Positions 1-13,400 of a stretch of 64,000 nucleotides of DNA are shown piece after piece (the stretch's first letter is position 1; every line of letters starts with the position of its first letter). The notes under the pieces are model-generated. The model was given only the letters and a program-made list of their open reading frames with translations. It made no database searches and was not told the DNA's origin. Source of the DNA: Aplysia californica. Lineage: Eukaryota > Mollusca > Gastropoda > Aplysiida > Aplysiidae. Where the stretch lies: NCBI RefSeq assembly GCF_000002075.1, contig NW_004797518.1, forward strand, positions 619,731 to 683,730. The letters are read 5' to 3'. The position numbers and the translations under genes are program-made.

Positions 1-109
1 TTTCACTAAACTGCCTAGTTTAAAACAGGGGGCATACCCCCCTGTAACCCCCCAGATTTTCTTTTAACCCAGTGGGGCAGGCCCCCCTGGAACCCCCCGC
101 CTATCTCTA
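1..109 (-). repeat. G-rich interspersed repeat (R7), one half of a split copy
   Basis: The reverse complement matches 47,661-47,745: a GGGGGGTTCCAGG block, then TGCCCCACTGGG and a second CAGGGGGGCATGCCCCC-type palindromic block. The other half of this copy is at 2,299-2,440, beyond an inserted TTAA element. Confidence 0.75.
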
Positions 110-113
110 TTAA

Positions 114-2294
114 CTCTTGTCCTGCGTCTGTGCTGAGATTCGAATCTTATCAGCAACCGTTTTCGTCGAACGTTCTGGGCAGGCCACCAGGGTCACTCAG
201 TGTGTACTGTTGGTGTACAGCGAGCACGCCTGGAAACATGTGTTTTCGCCATGAATACCGTGGTAGTGTGTTAATCGATCGCCCCTGCAGGTGGGGGCCC
301 GTAGTTTTACTAAAAAGAGGGTTCTCAGCAACTGCAGCAACTACCGACGAGTCACTCTTTTCTCAATACCAGGAAAGGTCTTCAACAGAATAATTCTGGA
401 AAGAATCAAGTCTGGAACAGATCCTAAACTTCGGGATGAACAGGCTGGTTTTCGGAAAAATCGCTCAACCATGGACCAACTGAGGATCATAGTGGAACAG
501 TCCCTGGAGTGGAACTCCCAGTTGACCGTCAACTTTCTTGACTATGAGAAGGCCTTTGACAGCATAGACCGAGCAACACTGGAATATACTGAGACATCAC
601 GGAATCCCACAGAAGTTGGTTAACCTCATCGGGAGCATGTACAAAGGGACAAGTTGCAGGGTTATACATGATGGCCAGCTCACTGACAGCTTTGACATCA
701 AGACCGGTGTGAGACAGGTACGTTTACTATCACCTTTCCTCTTTATCTTGGCAATCGACTGGCTGATGAAGGAAACCACCAGAGGACACAGAAACGGTAT
801 ACAGTGGACGCAGTTGGACGATCTGGACTTTGCAGATGACTTGGCGCTTCTGTCACACACTCAGGAACAGATGCAAGCAAAGACAACAATTTTAAATGGC
901 CTATCAGAGTCTGTTGGATTGAGGATCCACCCCGGAAAGTCAAAAGCCCTAAGGATAGATGCACTACGAAAGGAGCACAAGGAAATGGACTAGAAGACGT
1001 TGAATCCTTCTGTTATCTTGGGAGTATAATTGACAGAGAGGGAGGAACTTGTGCTGAAATAAAGTCCCGCTTTGGAAAGGCACAGACTGCATTTATTTCT
1101 TTTAACAGGATTTGGAGGACCAGGGATATCTCATTACGAGCAAAGCTTAGAATTTTCAACTCAAATGTGAAGTCAGCCTTGTTGTATAGATGTGAGACGT
1201 GGAACGCATCCCACACGTGCATAAAGAGGATCCAGGTTTTCTTAACAAGTGTCTGAGGAAGCTACTGAGGATCAAATGGACAGACAGGATCACCAACAAG
1301 GAAGTATTAAGAAGAACGAGACAGAGCCCAGTCAGAGATGAGGTGGAAAGAAGACATTGGCAATGAATTGGACACACTTTAAGGAAGTCAAGCAGCTGCA
1401 TAACAAGAAAGGAGTTAGACTGGAACCCACAGTGTAAAAGATCAAGGGGAAGACCACATGGAACCTGGAGGAGAGTCATGGAAATGGATGCACAGAAAAG
1501 TGGGAAGACATGGAGTGACATCAAGCGACTAGCCCAGAATAGAGAAAGGTGGAAAGTGTTTTTCGTGGCCTATATCCTGATCCAGGGTGAGAAAGGCAAT
1601 GATGATGTGTTAATAAATGATGAAAATAACGCTCTATCTTATATAGCATTCTATTTATAAAGTGTTACGAACACATGAATAACCCCCTTTCATAAGCTGA
1701 TAAGACATTACAAGTAGTTAGGCCCATTCGAATAACTTTTTAGACGTTTTTATTGTTATGAAATACCTGGGGTTCGAAAGGGGATAATAGGTCAATTTCC
1801 GAATGTTTTGCACTCAAATTGTTCATTTTACCTGTACAATGAAACTATCAAACAAGCTTATTTTTTATCCGGTAGTATCATTTCATACAAAATCAAGCTC
1901 ATTTGAAAGATTTTGTATAGAAAAATGGAAGTCTTGTTTCCTGACTATCCTTTCGAGCTCCTCATATCTAAGTTGGTCAATTTGTTCTATAATTTCATTG
2001 GACGAACATTTAGAGCTACCAACTTGGTATGTTTTGAATGAGACGTATGCCTCGGTTACGAACCAAAGCAGGCGGTTCTAGAAGGCCACAAACGCACACA
2101 AACTCAAGCAGACTGACGCACACACACTTGATCTGCGTGAATGCGGATCCGACACAGGACCCGAATTGAACGGGAGATGATGCTCGGCACGCGTGCGCTG
2201 AGCCAGGGGCCAGACTGACGCGGGACCGGAACGCAGGCGAGGTGCTGAAATAGGCTCATCGGGCGACATAAAACCAGCCCCCGCAGGACGAAGG
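114..2294. mobile_element. TTAA-flanked (piggyBac-like) element, interrupted by a LINE
   Basis: Flanked by TTAA at 110-113 and 2295-2298. The ends share a terminal inverted repeat: CTCTTGTCCTGCG inward from the left and CCTTCGTCCTGCG inward from the right. The paralogous site at about 47,623 has a single TTAA and no insert, so it serves as an empty site. About 850 bp remain after removing the LINE at 288-1605. No transposase reading frame is seen, so it is non-autonomous. The piggyBac assignment rests on TTAA and TIR only. Confidence 0.7.
288..1605 (+). mobile_element. 5'-truncated LINE (reverse transcriptase fragment), copy 1
   Basis: Reverse-transcriptase and C-terminal sequence of an APE-type non-LTR element: YEKAFDSIDRATL, DDLDFADDLALLSHTQEQMQ and GHR-type segments, closely related to 4,549-6,241 but split between frames. 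A 9-bp target-site duplication TGTGTTAAT flanks it (267-275 and 1606-1614). The 3' end runs into GATGATG. The element lacks everything 5' of the fingers domain. The clade (RTE/CR1-like) was not resolved. Confidence 0.85.
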
Positions 2295-2298
2295 TTAA

Positions 2299-2440
2299 GA
2301 ACAATCAGATATTTCAAAAACTATTAATTTGCGACGAAAATGAAGTTGGTATTCGTGTTCAGTGCATCAATATTTAATAGAAAATGGACAACTGGTAGGT
2401 AAGTGTGAGACGGGAGGGAAAGTTAAAAAATACCCAACAA
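2299..2440 (-). repeat. Second half of split R7 repeat copy
   Basis: The reverse complement aligns with 47,485-47,630, including CTCCCG(T/C)CTCACAC and the TTTCGTCGCAAATTAATAG segment. With 1-109 it forms one older repeat copy opened by the TTAA element. Confidence 0.7.
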
Positions 2441-2479
2441 AGAATTTTATTCATCTTTTATTTGTGATTTGGGAGGAAT

Positions 2480-2965
2480 TTCGTTACGAGTGACCACAAT
2501 GAATCATAGTAGAATAAACGGTTAGGGAGGGTTTGTGACGTGTGCACGCACGCGTTTCTGTGTGTGTGTGTGCGTGCTTGTGTGTGTATGTGTGTGTGTG
2601 CGCGCATGTGTGTGTGGGTGTGTGTGTGCCAACGCGCTTGCATGTGTGTGTGTGCAACTTTGAGGAAAGGTAAATTTATGGAACAAAAATTTCTGAGACT
2701 GTTTATAGAAAGGTTGCACAAATTAATTTTTTTTTTTTAAACCCCAAACACAGCGAGATCTAGTCAACTGTTTACTGGCGAGGAAAACCTAAGAGTCTTG
2801 GGGGGAAACCCCGGAAGACGACAAAAATAGATGGCGGAAGTAGGTCATCTATATTTGGGCCAATCACAGAGGTGTGCTTGGTGCTTGCTGTAGCTTCATA
2901 TGTTTGTTGAGGTTGTCGCATGTTACTTGTTACGAAAGTCCTTCCTGTGATTTTTTTTGGCTCGA
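2480..2965 (+). repeat. Interspersed repeat R9 with TG microsatellite
   Basis: A (TG)n stretch (about 2,555-2,655) is followed by unique-looking sequence including AGATCTAGTCAACTG, GGAAGACGACAAAAATAGATG and GGCCAATCACAGAG. Related sequence recurs at 43,095-43,350 (minus) and 43,440-43,600 (plus). Confidence 0.7.
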
Positions 2966-3194
2966 GGTCTACAGCTGCCAAAAATCACTTTAAAGGCCGT
3001 AGTATGCTTAGCCTTGTCAGGTAGTGATGGGAGTAATGAAGTGTTAAAATAGAATAGTGGTGAATAGAATCTGAATTATAATCAATTTGGAGTCCTGGAT
3101 TTTAAAATGAGTAAGTTTGAAAGAACTGCTCAGTCTCAGTTTAGACTGAACCTTGAGTGGTACAGTACAGTGGGCCCCACTTATTAGTATTCAA

Positions 3195-4045
3195 GCCTCG
3201 TCCAACGGGTGCTGGGTTTATGTTCCCCGCTGATAAGCGTATTATTTGGGCATTTCGCCTTCAGTCCTGTCCCGTGCTCAGCACACACGCACCGAACATC
3301 ATCCGTGTGATGACTGGGTTCCGTATTCCCGCAATTCAAGTATGTGTGCGTCAGTCTGCTTAAGTTTGTGCATTTGTGGCCTACTTTCTAGACCCACCTG
3401 TGTTGGTTCGTAACCAAGACGTACATCTCATTCAAAACACACCAAGTTGGTAGTTCTAGATGTTCGTCAGTTGGTAGCTCTAGATGCTCGTTCAATGAAA
3501 TAAAAACAAATTGACCCACTTAGACATGAGGAGCTCGAAAAGATAGCTAGGAAACAAGACTTTCATTTTTCCATACAAAATCTTTGAAATGAGCTTGATT
3601 TTGTATTTTTAGAAAATGATATTACCTGATAAAGATAAGTTTTTATTTGATAGTTTTGAATACCAGTGTGCAGGTAAACAGAAAAATTTGAGAGCCGGAA
3701 ATTGACCTAGATGTATAATTATTTCCGTTTGCACCCCAGATCATTCATAACAACAAGAGCGTCTAAAAAGGTTTTCGAATGGGCATTGCTTGTAATGTCT
3801 TATCAGCTTATGAGAGGGGGTTATTCGTGTGTTTGTAACGCTTTATAAATAGAGAGCTATAAAAGATAGGGTGTTATTTTCATCATCGATCAACACACCC
3901 TCACAGTAGTCTCGGCGAAAACACTTTTCTAGGGCCACTTGTTGTACACTTACAGTGCACACTGACCCTGGCGGCCCGCCGGGAACGTCCGTGGTGAAAA
4001 GTTACTTGATAAGACTCACATCTCGGCACAGACACAGGGCAGGAG
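3195..4045. mobile_element. Second copy of the TTAA element, inverted
   Basis: 851 bp, reverse complement of the LINE-free parts of 114-2294 throughout. TTAA is intact at 4046-4049 and degraded (TTCAA) at the left end. It carries no LINE, so it shows the unoccupied target of LINE copy 1. Confidence 0.7.
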
Positions 4046-4548
4046 TTAATGTAAGGGTCACGGTTATTACAGGATTCTTGAAATATCCAAGTCCCATCTC
4101 TTTAGGCTAAGGCCTAGCCAGGCCTCCTTATTTTGTTTAAAAGTGGGTGCTAAAAAATGGCATTTGGCATGATTCAGACATCAAGTATGCTCGACAATTA
4201 CTTGTCCGGCCATCAACAAAATGCTTAACTGTGAAAACAAATAGACGGGAGAAAAAGAAAAGCAGATGAAGCAAAACAACTTCCAACATGGCAAACTGGA
4301 GTTGAGTGACCCACTGTAGCAGTTAGTTGGTCCGAAAAGTTGACTGTGTCTTCATGTCAAATTTATTGTGTCATACCGTGTGTTCTGGGAAGGGGAAAAG
4401 CTGATGCTCTTTGGTGTAAATCCAGTCATTGGCATAGTGTTGCCTTGGTTTGGCACAACATGATCGCATGATTGTCTCCCCATGGGGTGGCAAGACCTGT
4501 AACAGGAATAAATGATTGAACGAAAAGTAGGCACTGTGTGGTAGATCT

Positions 4549-6241
4549 CTTGCTGGAAGATATGGGAAACCTGAAGTACCTGTAAAGGACCAAGAGGGGA
4601 AAAGCATTTTTGGAAAGGAAGCTCAGTCTAAACAATGGGTAGGGCATTTCAACAGTCTCCTGAACAGACCACTACTGAGTAACCCAACAAACATACTGCC
4701 AGCAAGAAATGAGTTACCTATCTGCTGTGATGCTCCTTCAAAACAAGAGATTCTGGATGTCATTAAGAAGCTGAACAAAGATAAAGTGGCTGGTCCCAAC
4801 CAGATTCCACCTGAAGCCCTAAAAGCAGATGCCAATGTGACGGCAGACATCCTCCTCCCACTGTTTACCAGGACCTGGAATGAGAGCAAGTTCTCAAAGG
4901 ATTGGAAAGAAGGACACCTCATGAAGCTTCCAAAAAAGGGGGATCTCAGCAACTGCAGCAACTGCAGCAACTACAGAGGGATCACTCTTTTCTCAATACC
5001 AGGTAAGGTCTTCAACAGAATCATTCTGGAGAGAATCAAGACAGGAACGGATCCAAGACTACGGGATGGACAGGCCGGTTTCCGGAAAAATCGCTCAACC
5101 ACCGACCAGATTGCCACGCTGAGGATTATTGTGGAACAGTCCCTGGAGTGGAACTCCCAGCTGATTGTCAACTTCCTTGACTATGAGAAGGCCTTTGACA
5201 GTATAGACCGAGCGACACTATGAAAGATAATGAGACACCACGGAATCCCACAGAAGAAGTTGCAGGGTTGTACATGATGGCCAGCTCACTGACAGCTTTG
5301 ACATCAAGACTGGTGTGAGACAGGGATGCTTACTACCACCGTTCCTCTTCATATTGACAATCGACTGGCTGATGAAGGAAACCACCAGAGGACACAGAAA
5401 TGGTATACAGTGGACACCATGGACACAGTTGGACGATCTGGATTTTGCAGACGACTTGGCGCTTCTGTCGCACACCCAGGAACAGATGCAAGCAAAGACT
5501 TCAGTATTAAACAGCCTTTCGGAGTCTGTTGGATTGAGCATCCACCCCAGAAAGTCAAAGGTCCTAAGGACAGATGCACAACGAAAGGAGCAGGTCACAG
5601 TAGAAGGAAGGGCCCTAGAAAATGTTGAATTCTTCTGCTATCTTGTGAGCATAATTGACAGAGAGGGAGGAACAGGTGCTGAAATAAAGTCCCGCATTGG
5701 AAAAGCACAGGCTGCTTTCATATCTTTGGATAGGATTTGGAAGACCAGAGATATCTCACTTCGAACGAAGCTGAGGATTTTCAATTCAAACGTGAAGTCG
5801 GTCCTGTTGTATGGATGTGAGGCATGGAACGTATCACAGACTTGCATAAAGAGGATCCAGGTTTTCTTGAACAGGTGTCTAAGAAAGTTACTGAGGATCA
5901 GATGGACAGACAGGGTCACCAATGTGGAAGTGTTAAGGAAAACAAGACAGATCCCAGTCAGAGATGAGGTAGGAAGAAGGCAGTGGCGATGGATTGGACA
6001 TACTCTCAGGAAGTCAGGCAGCTGCATAACGAAGAAAGTTTTGAATTGGAACCCACAGGGCAAGAGATCAAGGGGAAGACCTCGTGGAACCTGGAGAAGA
6101 ATCACAGAAGTCGATGTACAGAAAAGTGGGAAGACATGGAATAACATCAAGAGGTTAGCCCAGGATAGAGAAAAGTGGAAGGTGTTTGTCCGTGGCATAT
6201 ACCGTGGTGCAGGGTGAGAAAGGCAATGATGATGATGATGA
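4549..6241 (+). mobile_element. 5'-truncated LINE, copy 2, with 14-bp target-site duplication
   Basis: Flanked by TGTGTGGTAGATCT (4535-4548) and TGTGTGGTAAATCT (6242-6255), one mismatch. Open from the truncation point to 5223 (RT fingers and palm: KVAGPNQIPPEALKADAN, NYRGITLFSIPGKVFNRIIL, YEKAFDSIDRATL). A second frame, 5315-6217, carries DFADDLALLSH and the C-terminal WIGHTLRKSG and GRPRGTWRR motifs. The two frames are separated by a stop and a short frame change, so the copy is dead. A 9-bp unit (CAACTGCAG) is repeated near 4,948-4,970. The 3' end is (GAT)n, typical of RTE-like or related LINEs. Confidence 0.88.
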
Positions 6242-6243
6242 TG

Positions 6244-7400
6244 TGTGGTAAATCTACCGCAACTTAATGTGTGTTCGTTTTCCTAACTTTGGTTGCTATT
6301 ACTATTCGATTGAAAAGAATAATTGTACCCTGTAATCTCCAGATTTTCTTTACTTTTGGCAAGCCCTCCCCCTGAAAGTCAAACCTCTCCCCTGGGTTGA
6401 TCCAAAGTACTGGAATTACTACACAATTATGCTTATTATAAAATAGTTCAAATATATAACACCCATCAAATTTATTTTTGTTAATATTGATGATATTAAT
6501 GGAATGTCAATTTTCGTGTTATAATAGTTTCAAAAATTAACTGCTTAAGGGCTACAATATACCTGAGCTTGGGACGGGAGTGCAAGTAAAATAATGCTGG
6601 GTATTATTTTACTCATGGACCCGTCTCACAGTCTGATAATCTAAAGCACTTTTGTTTGCTCATTTTTATCTGCTTTACACGAATTGGCATTATTTTACCC
6701 ATGGACCCGTCTCAAGCTTGAATATTGATTACATTCTAAAGCAATTTTCTTGTTCATTTTTATCTGCTCTACACAAATTTAACTTCATATCCACTGCCAA
6801 TTATTAGTTCATGAGATTATGGATAGTTTTGTTCAAACTGTATTGCAATAGGACTAATGGCTTAGTGTTATTAGACTTGTTTTTAACAACATAGGGAGTT
6901 TCAGGGGGGCGGGGGGGGTTGATTTCACCATAATTTGTTATTTTGGCAATTAGGTTTGATATCTTGAAAACAAATGATTTACTAGGATTTTAGTGGTCAT
7001 ATGTGTGTTTTGCTGCAAAAATTACAGCAGTTTAGGTCCCAAAGCAGTGCCACTGGGTGTGGGTCTAAAAGTAAAAATTTATCTAATACTGAGATAGAAT
7101 AAAAGATGCATAAAAACCTGGAATAAAAATAAAGGGAGGTAAAAATATGGAGAACGAAATGTCACAGGAAAAGAAAGGGGCAATAACTGATAAATCAGTA
7201 ATAAGTAATATGTTATTATAATAATATCACAAAGACGTTTGGTATGTAATTAATTTGATCCCATTTATTAATCGTTAGTTGCAGGTTTTAGTGTGTATGT
7301 AAGCTTGATCCATGTCTAAAGCAAGGGATATCACAGCGGTTCTGTTTTAGCTGGAGACCACTATACTTACCCATATAATGTGGTTGTTGTCTCTGTTTTT
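6244..7400. other. Intergenic stretch upstream of KLHDC3
   Basis: Holds a two-unit tandem repeat (about 6,595-6,785, sharing a GGACCCGTCTCA and TTTTTATCTGCT core) and a diverged copy of repeat R7 at about 6,890-7,085. The KLHDC3 promoter and non-coding first exon should lie here or further upstream, but I cannot place them. Confidence 0.5.
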
Positions 7401-7423
7401 TTGCAGCATTATAATTCAGCAAA
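7401..7423 (+). other. KLHDC3 5' UTR splice acceptor and leader
   Basis: A polypyrimidine tract ending TTTGCAG (acceptor at 7405-7406) lies 17 bases before the start ATG. The first coding exon therefore has a short leader and at least one upstream non-coding exon must exist. I could not locate that exon. Confidence 0.6.
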
Positions 7424-10400
7424 ATGGTGATGTGGACGATTCACATTGAAGGAGGTCCAAAGCGAGTAAACCATGCAGCAGTCGCAATTGGAGAGCGTAT
7501 TTTCTCCTTTGGTGGCTATTGCTCAGGAGAAGACTACAATAAAACAAGACCCATTGATATTCACATGCTCAACACTGGTAAGTTATTATGTGTCTTCTTT
7601 TTTTTCATCTTTCCTGAAGAATTTTTGAATCATGTGTACAGATATTTAATCTTGTTTCTTCATTTTTGTGAAATTTACATACCATGACATACACAATAAT
7701 TTGATTGAATCAATGTAAGGTTGCTCTCACTATATATGTGATTGATTTGGAGAGGGGGAAAAAAGCCCAACAACAACAGGTGTGTATTTTTGTTATCAAA
7801 TTTAATATTTATGCATTCCAACCTCTTGTTCTGGTTTCCACAGTGCATTATATTTTTACTTCCCTGTTCAAGAGGTTTTTTTTCTGGACTATACATGTGA
7901 GTTGCAAGTGTACTATACTATATATTTGATATTGAAAATGAATAGGGAGAAAATGTGGAGAATGCCATTTTGTACGTTATTAATGTTGCCAGATCTGCAT
8001 AAAAAAACATAAATTTGAAATACTAATGTGACGTATAAGGAAGAAAGTTGTGCCAGCATACTTTTACTTCTGTTAACCAACAGTTAATATATTTGTACTG
8101 CTAATAATTGTAATCAGACTTAAAGTTTCAAAGTTAAGATTTGTCTTAATGAAATTCATTGAATTTTTGTTTTGTTTTAATTTCCACAGTAACACTTCGT
8201 TGGACATTGTTGCCCCTACCAACTACTGAAGAAGAGCTTGCTCTAGTGCCATACCAAAGATATGGCCACACAACAGTTGAATATGAAGGAAATGCATACT
8301 TGTGGGGTGGACGTAATGACAGTACAGGAGCTTGTAACAAACTTTACAGATTTGATGGGGGTATGAGTGAACATTCTAATCTGTCACAACTTTTCAATGC
8401 TTTTAAACGAATCTTGTGGAGTGAGACTTGCATGATTTATTTCATTGTAATTCAATCTTTCTGTGAGTAGATCATGCCATGCTATTTGACCTCAGACAAA
8501 GGCAGCCTGTTCTTGGGATCCTCTTACGTGTATCTGGCCTTTATGGGTGGACAGCGTTTTAACTCGTCTTCAGTATTAATTTCATTAATTGTGTCATGAC
8601 ATGGTGAAGTCAGGCGGTCGTCAATTTTTGGACATGTGGAGTTATTAGTCTCATTTTAAAGCTTCTTCATTTGTTTTACTGTGGGTGAAAAAAATACTTA
8701 CCATGAACAGAAGTCAAGATATTTGTGATGGAAGGACGTGGGGGTCGCCTGGTTTCAGAGGTAAAATTAGCGAGAAAATGGCTACCAAAGTTTGGCAACG
8801 TTCAAAGCTTGCGAGTCCTGAGAAACTGCACATTTTTATTTTTCTGCCTTAAATCAACATTTTTCAGTAAAATCCGCACAGAAATGTTTTTAAGAATGAA
8901 CATTAAAGGTGTTTAGTCTAAAAACAAAAATTTGATAAAAATGACCAAACGGACAGAAAAATGTCAGTTTCTTCGATTTCAATCTTTTGACGAGGGCCTG
9001 ATTTCACCCTGATGCCTCACAATTGCCCTGAGCAGCCAGAAATAAATCTGTGCTGTCATTCAGAATTCCCATAAGTTTTTGTATCACTCCCTATTTTGGG
9101 TCTGTCTCATTCATCATGCCAAAAGTTAACCATTGGCGAAGCGGATAGTGAAATTTAATTCAGAAAAAGTAGGTACGTTTCAGATGGATTTGATTAACTG
9201 TCTTGACTGGAAGGAAAGTGATTTGCGTTCAAGATCCAAAATTATTGATGATAAATAGGCTGCCGCCCGAAAAATACACCTTGAAGCTTCGATTGTTCTA
9301 GGGCCGGACGTAATTTTTGTTTTAATTAGTGGTGATGAAAACAGCCTGCTGTGTCTGTGACAGAAGGGGGTAAACAGAAATGACATGGAGCTGATATGAG
9401 TTAAAATTGTTTCGTTGTAACAAGTTTACTTTTGTTATTTGCACACTCTACATGCTTTTTTTTTTTCTTTTCGGTTCATCCTAATCATTGCTTAGACATT
9501 GTATGCAAAGGGTTCCATCCTTTTGTTACCTGTTGTCTGCTTCAGAGACACTAAGTCAGGGATTCTCACTGAAACGTCCAGTCTCTGGATGAACCTGTGA
9601 TATGTTGTAAGAGACTGTTGCGAAAACCAAACACTGTATCCATCAAATGTAGAGACCATTGATATTATTCTGAGTTCCCTGATTTGAAAATATAGCTTCT
9701 TAATTGAAAAAGTGTCTCATTCTGATCATGTGTTTCTTTTTTACGACAAAAAACAAACAAACAAACCAACAGAAACAAAAATGTGGTGTTTTGATTAAAT
9801 GTTAATGTTAACCATTTTTCTTTTCAGTGACTTACACCTGGGATATGCCGGAAGTTTCCGGGCCGATCCCAGAAGCTCGTGACGGTCATTCTGCATGTAT
9901 CATCCACCAACGCATGTACATCTTCGCTGGCTATGAGGAATTTGTACGTACTTGAAGTTTATTGATAATTGATCTCACCAAGTTCCCTTTCCGTTCAAGC
10001 TTGAAGTACTTGGATTTTGAAAGTGTTTTTAAAAAACCCAACTGCTTTGTTCTGAAATGGAAGGAAAATTTCCTATAAACCCTTACCAGACAGGCTAAGC
10101 TATAAAATTCAAGTATTATGTATTGATTCTAGTGCAGATACATATGTTTTAGATAGAAGAGAGAAAGGTATTTCAGTTTGCAAGTCCAAACCCTTCTCAC
10201 GTTTAGTTACAGGATTGCACTCATTTTTACATGTTGCTGTATTTAGCATTACTTATTTGAGAGCTCAGAGAATGCATTTTAGGTATAGAATTCTCTTCTC
10301 AGCTGCAATTTTTGTGCCTGAATATGGCTTTGCTATTTTTTATTGCAAGTTTATCTCTTTGATTTAGAACTAGAGGTGTCTACTCTGCTATCTCTAAAGC

Positions 10401-13400
10401 AGATCCGCTAACTGCTGGTCTAGATTCCAGATTCATCTAATTATTGATCTAGAATTTAGCAGATTTACACATTCTCTCATCTAGTTGATAGGAGATCAAA
10501 ATTTTGTTAAATACCTGAGACAAAATCTTTTTTTTTTTTTTGACTGTTAAGCACTTGTCTTCTTGCCATCTCTCACGTCATGTCTAGGGTCCGTATATTT
10601 GCACAATCATTTTTCACCGTGATGTATGCCTATTTTTTTTTAATACTCAGGGCTCCCCTTTTCTGACCAACTTGAGAGGTTCCTTCACCCTTTGGTTTTC
10701 TGTCTTAAGGGGTATTTAAACCCTTGTTTTAGAAACTTAAAGGGTAAAAGTCAATTATCTCCTAATTTTATAGTAAAAATTTTTGCATGTTAACGTTTAA
10801 CTTGCTTGCACATTCCCACAGACACACACATAGAGTGACCATTACTATGATTGAAAGCTGACGATTTTTAATTAACTTAAGGTTTCATTGTAACAGCAAA
10901 TAATATTGAATACAATTAAAGTTGTGTCCATTTGGAGGAGGGAAGGATGGTGGTGGTTGAGCCAATTAAAAATAAAATAAAGTTGACAAACCAAAAGGGG
11001 TCAAATCTGACTGTAATACACAAAGAAAATCAGACCTGCCAATCTATGAAATCTAAAAGTCAGGATCTCAATGGGGAAAAAAATCGGGATTTTGTTTTTA
11101 AAAAAATCGGGATCAACGACAAATCTCCAATGTCACTGCCAAACTGACTTAAAAAATTTCTTGCACATGCGTGCCTGTTTGTGTTTTAACATTATTTTTT
11201 TAAATCCTGAAGTGCCACGTCAAGCTCTCCTAGTTTATGTGTTTTACACACACACACACCCCCCCGATAAGTCCCGAAAGACGCTTCAGCCGGTGTGCAT
11301 GAACTTATACCTACCCCGTCAACGGTCCCCGACACACCCGGAACTCACTTTGGTGGGAGTCATGTCACGTGTTGCGAACGAGCGATTTAAGCTGTTTTAC
11401 TGATAGGTCTTGATGACGGGCCCGACTAGTCAGAACTCGGACAAAGCTTGTTTTGAAAGTAACAGCAGAACTGCGAATAATATTGATCATTTGTGCGTCG
11501 CAATTTAAACTAAACAGTTGTCAGGCCATCATCGGAGAATTCTGAGTTGAAACAAAAATAAAAGCGAAAATGAACTGGGGGTTCTGACGAATGTCACCAT
11601 TGACTAGGGCTGATGGGCAGGTACTGGTACCCAGTACTGGAACTCCCAGTACTACTGTAGGCAGTGTCAGTACTGGCACCAGTACCTGAACTCCCAGTAC
11701 TACTGTAGGCAGTATCAGTACTGGCTCCAGGCCTTAAGTGCTGGTATTGGGAAGGTGGCGACATCAAGCGATACTGGCTCTGAGAAAGTGCCGACAATAT
11801 GGTGATGTGCCCCTGGAACGAAAACACATTACACAGTGCTGTGTGTAGAAGCCATGACGTCAGATGCATTGCACAAACAGTGCTTCCAATCTTCCGTATT
11901 TTTTAAGAAATCCGTACCTTCTGACAGTTCTGTGCTTGCTCCCCAATCATTATCAACTCCATCCTTAAAAAAGTGCAATAGCGTTGGGCTACTGAAATTC
12001 CTTGGCAGAGGATCCGTACTTGCCTTCCATATCGTTTTGTATAAGTTACGTATTTTAACAGTAATTCTCTTTACAATTAGTTGATGTTAAAGAAACCTGC
12101 CAGATTGCGCATTTCCTGCAATCGACGACTGTCCTGCTATGCATTCATTTCGGTCGGCAATGCATTTTTAACCTGCAGATTAATCAAAATCTGGCTAGCT
12201 ATGATACTGAACTTTTTGTGCCAATTTCCTAATTTCTTTCATTCACTCATTCTTTCTGTCTCTCTTTAGATTGTTGCAGGGGCTGGAAAATCTGCTCGAC
12301 GATCAAGTAAATTGTCATGTGATTTTAGACAGAAAATCCATTCCATCATTTTTTAAAGAAAAAGTGTTACGTTTTTTCTATATAATTTTACTGTGTGATA
12401 CGGTCACCTGTCCAACGTGGCTGCGGCCACCATACTTTAACTCACAACCCCTACCACACCAAACAATAACACCTGTCTAAGACGGCCACCTTAGTGACTC
12501 CATTATGTTTTGTCATAAATTCTGCATTGGCCCTTGGTGTCTTGGACGAGCCATCATAATCCAGTCACCTGTTGTTGTTGTTAAGTAGTCCCTCCAACCA
12601 ATCATGTTGTGTAGGCCCCTCCCACTGTTGACAAATAGGTAACAATAAATTTTCGGCTCCTTGTGAGGTAAGAATGTGATTCTTCATTACCCATTAGCCC
12701 CGTCCAGAACTCATGCACAAATCATAAGTGAGATAAGTGGTCACTGTTCACCCAGTCTGTAACAAAGTAACAATGGACGTCAACATGAACTTGCGAAAGA
12801 AGCATGGCTCGTTCTCCGAGTGGTAGCGACCCATGTGTTTGTTTTAACATGGCACTCAGTCTTACTCGTCTAACATATTTCATTTTTTTGTCTCCCATGC
12901 ACAAAATCAGCAGGGAATGGTTTGTTTTCTTCATCTTGATCAGTCCTACCTAAGACGACCGCCCGTCTTATACAGCCACTTTTCTCCTTGACAGTGGGTG
13001 GCCGTCTTACATAAGTTCAACTGTACATATATGTGTATATGAAGTATGTAATGTGTTTATTTTTGTGTGTCCACAGACTGACAGGTTCTCAAACGACATG
13101 AATTATTTGAACCTTGTGACTTTTCAGTGGGTCCCTGTTGTTGTAAATGTAAGTAGTGTATATATTGTGAATTTGCTTTTTGTAAGTTGTATTATATTAT
13201 TGATGAAGCGGATTTTGATTCCATAAATTTTTTTATGAATTAGGAATATGTTGTGGTACTCTCCTGTTGTGTCCAGGTTGAACAATTAATACGATGCATT
13301 CATTCGCAATATAAAATATTTAGGGTTGGATATAGCTATTGTTCAAAAGGCTCAACCCAGAGAGCTGCTGGATTGGCATTGTCATATGCAGGGGAAGACA

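Noticed and set aside
2458-2740. Cys/Val- and His/Thr-rich small proteins
   Set aside because: They are translations of a TG microsatellite on either strand; the same applies at 39,673-39,986.
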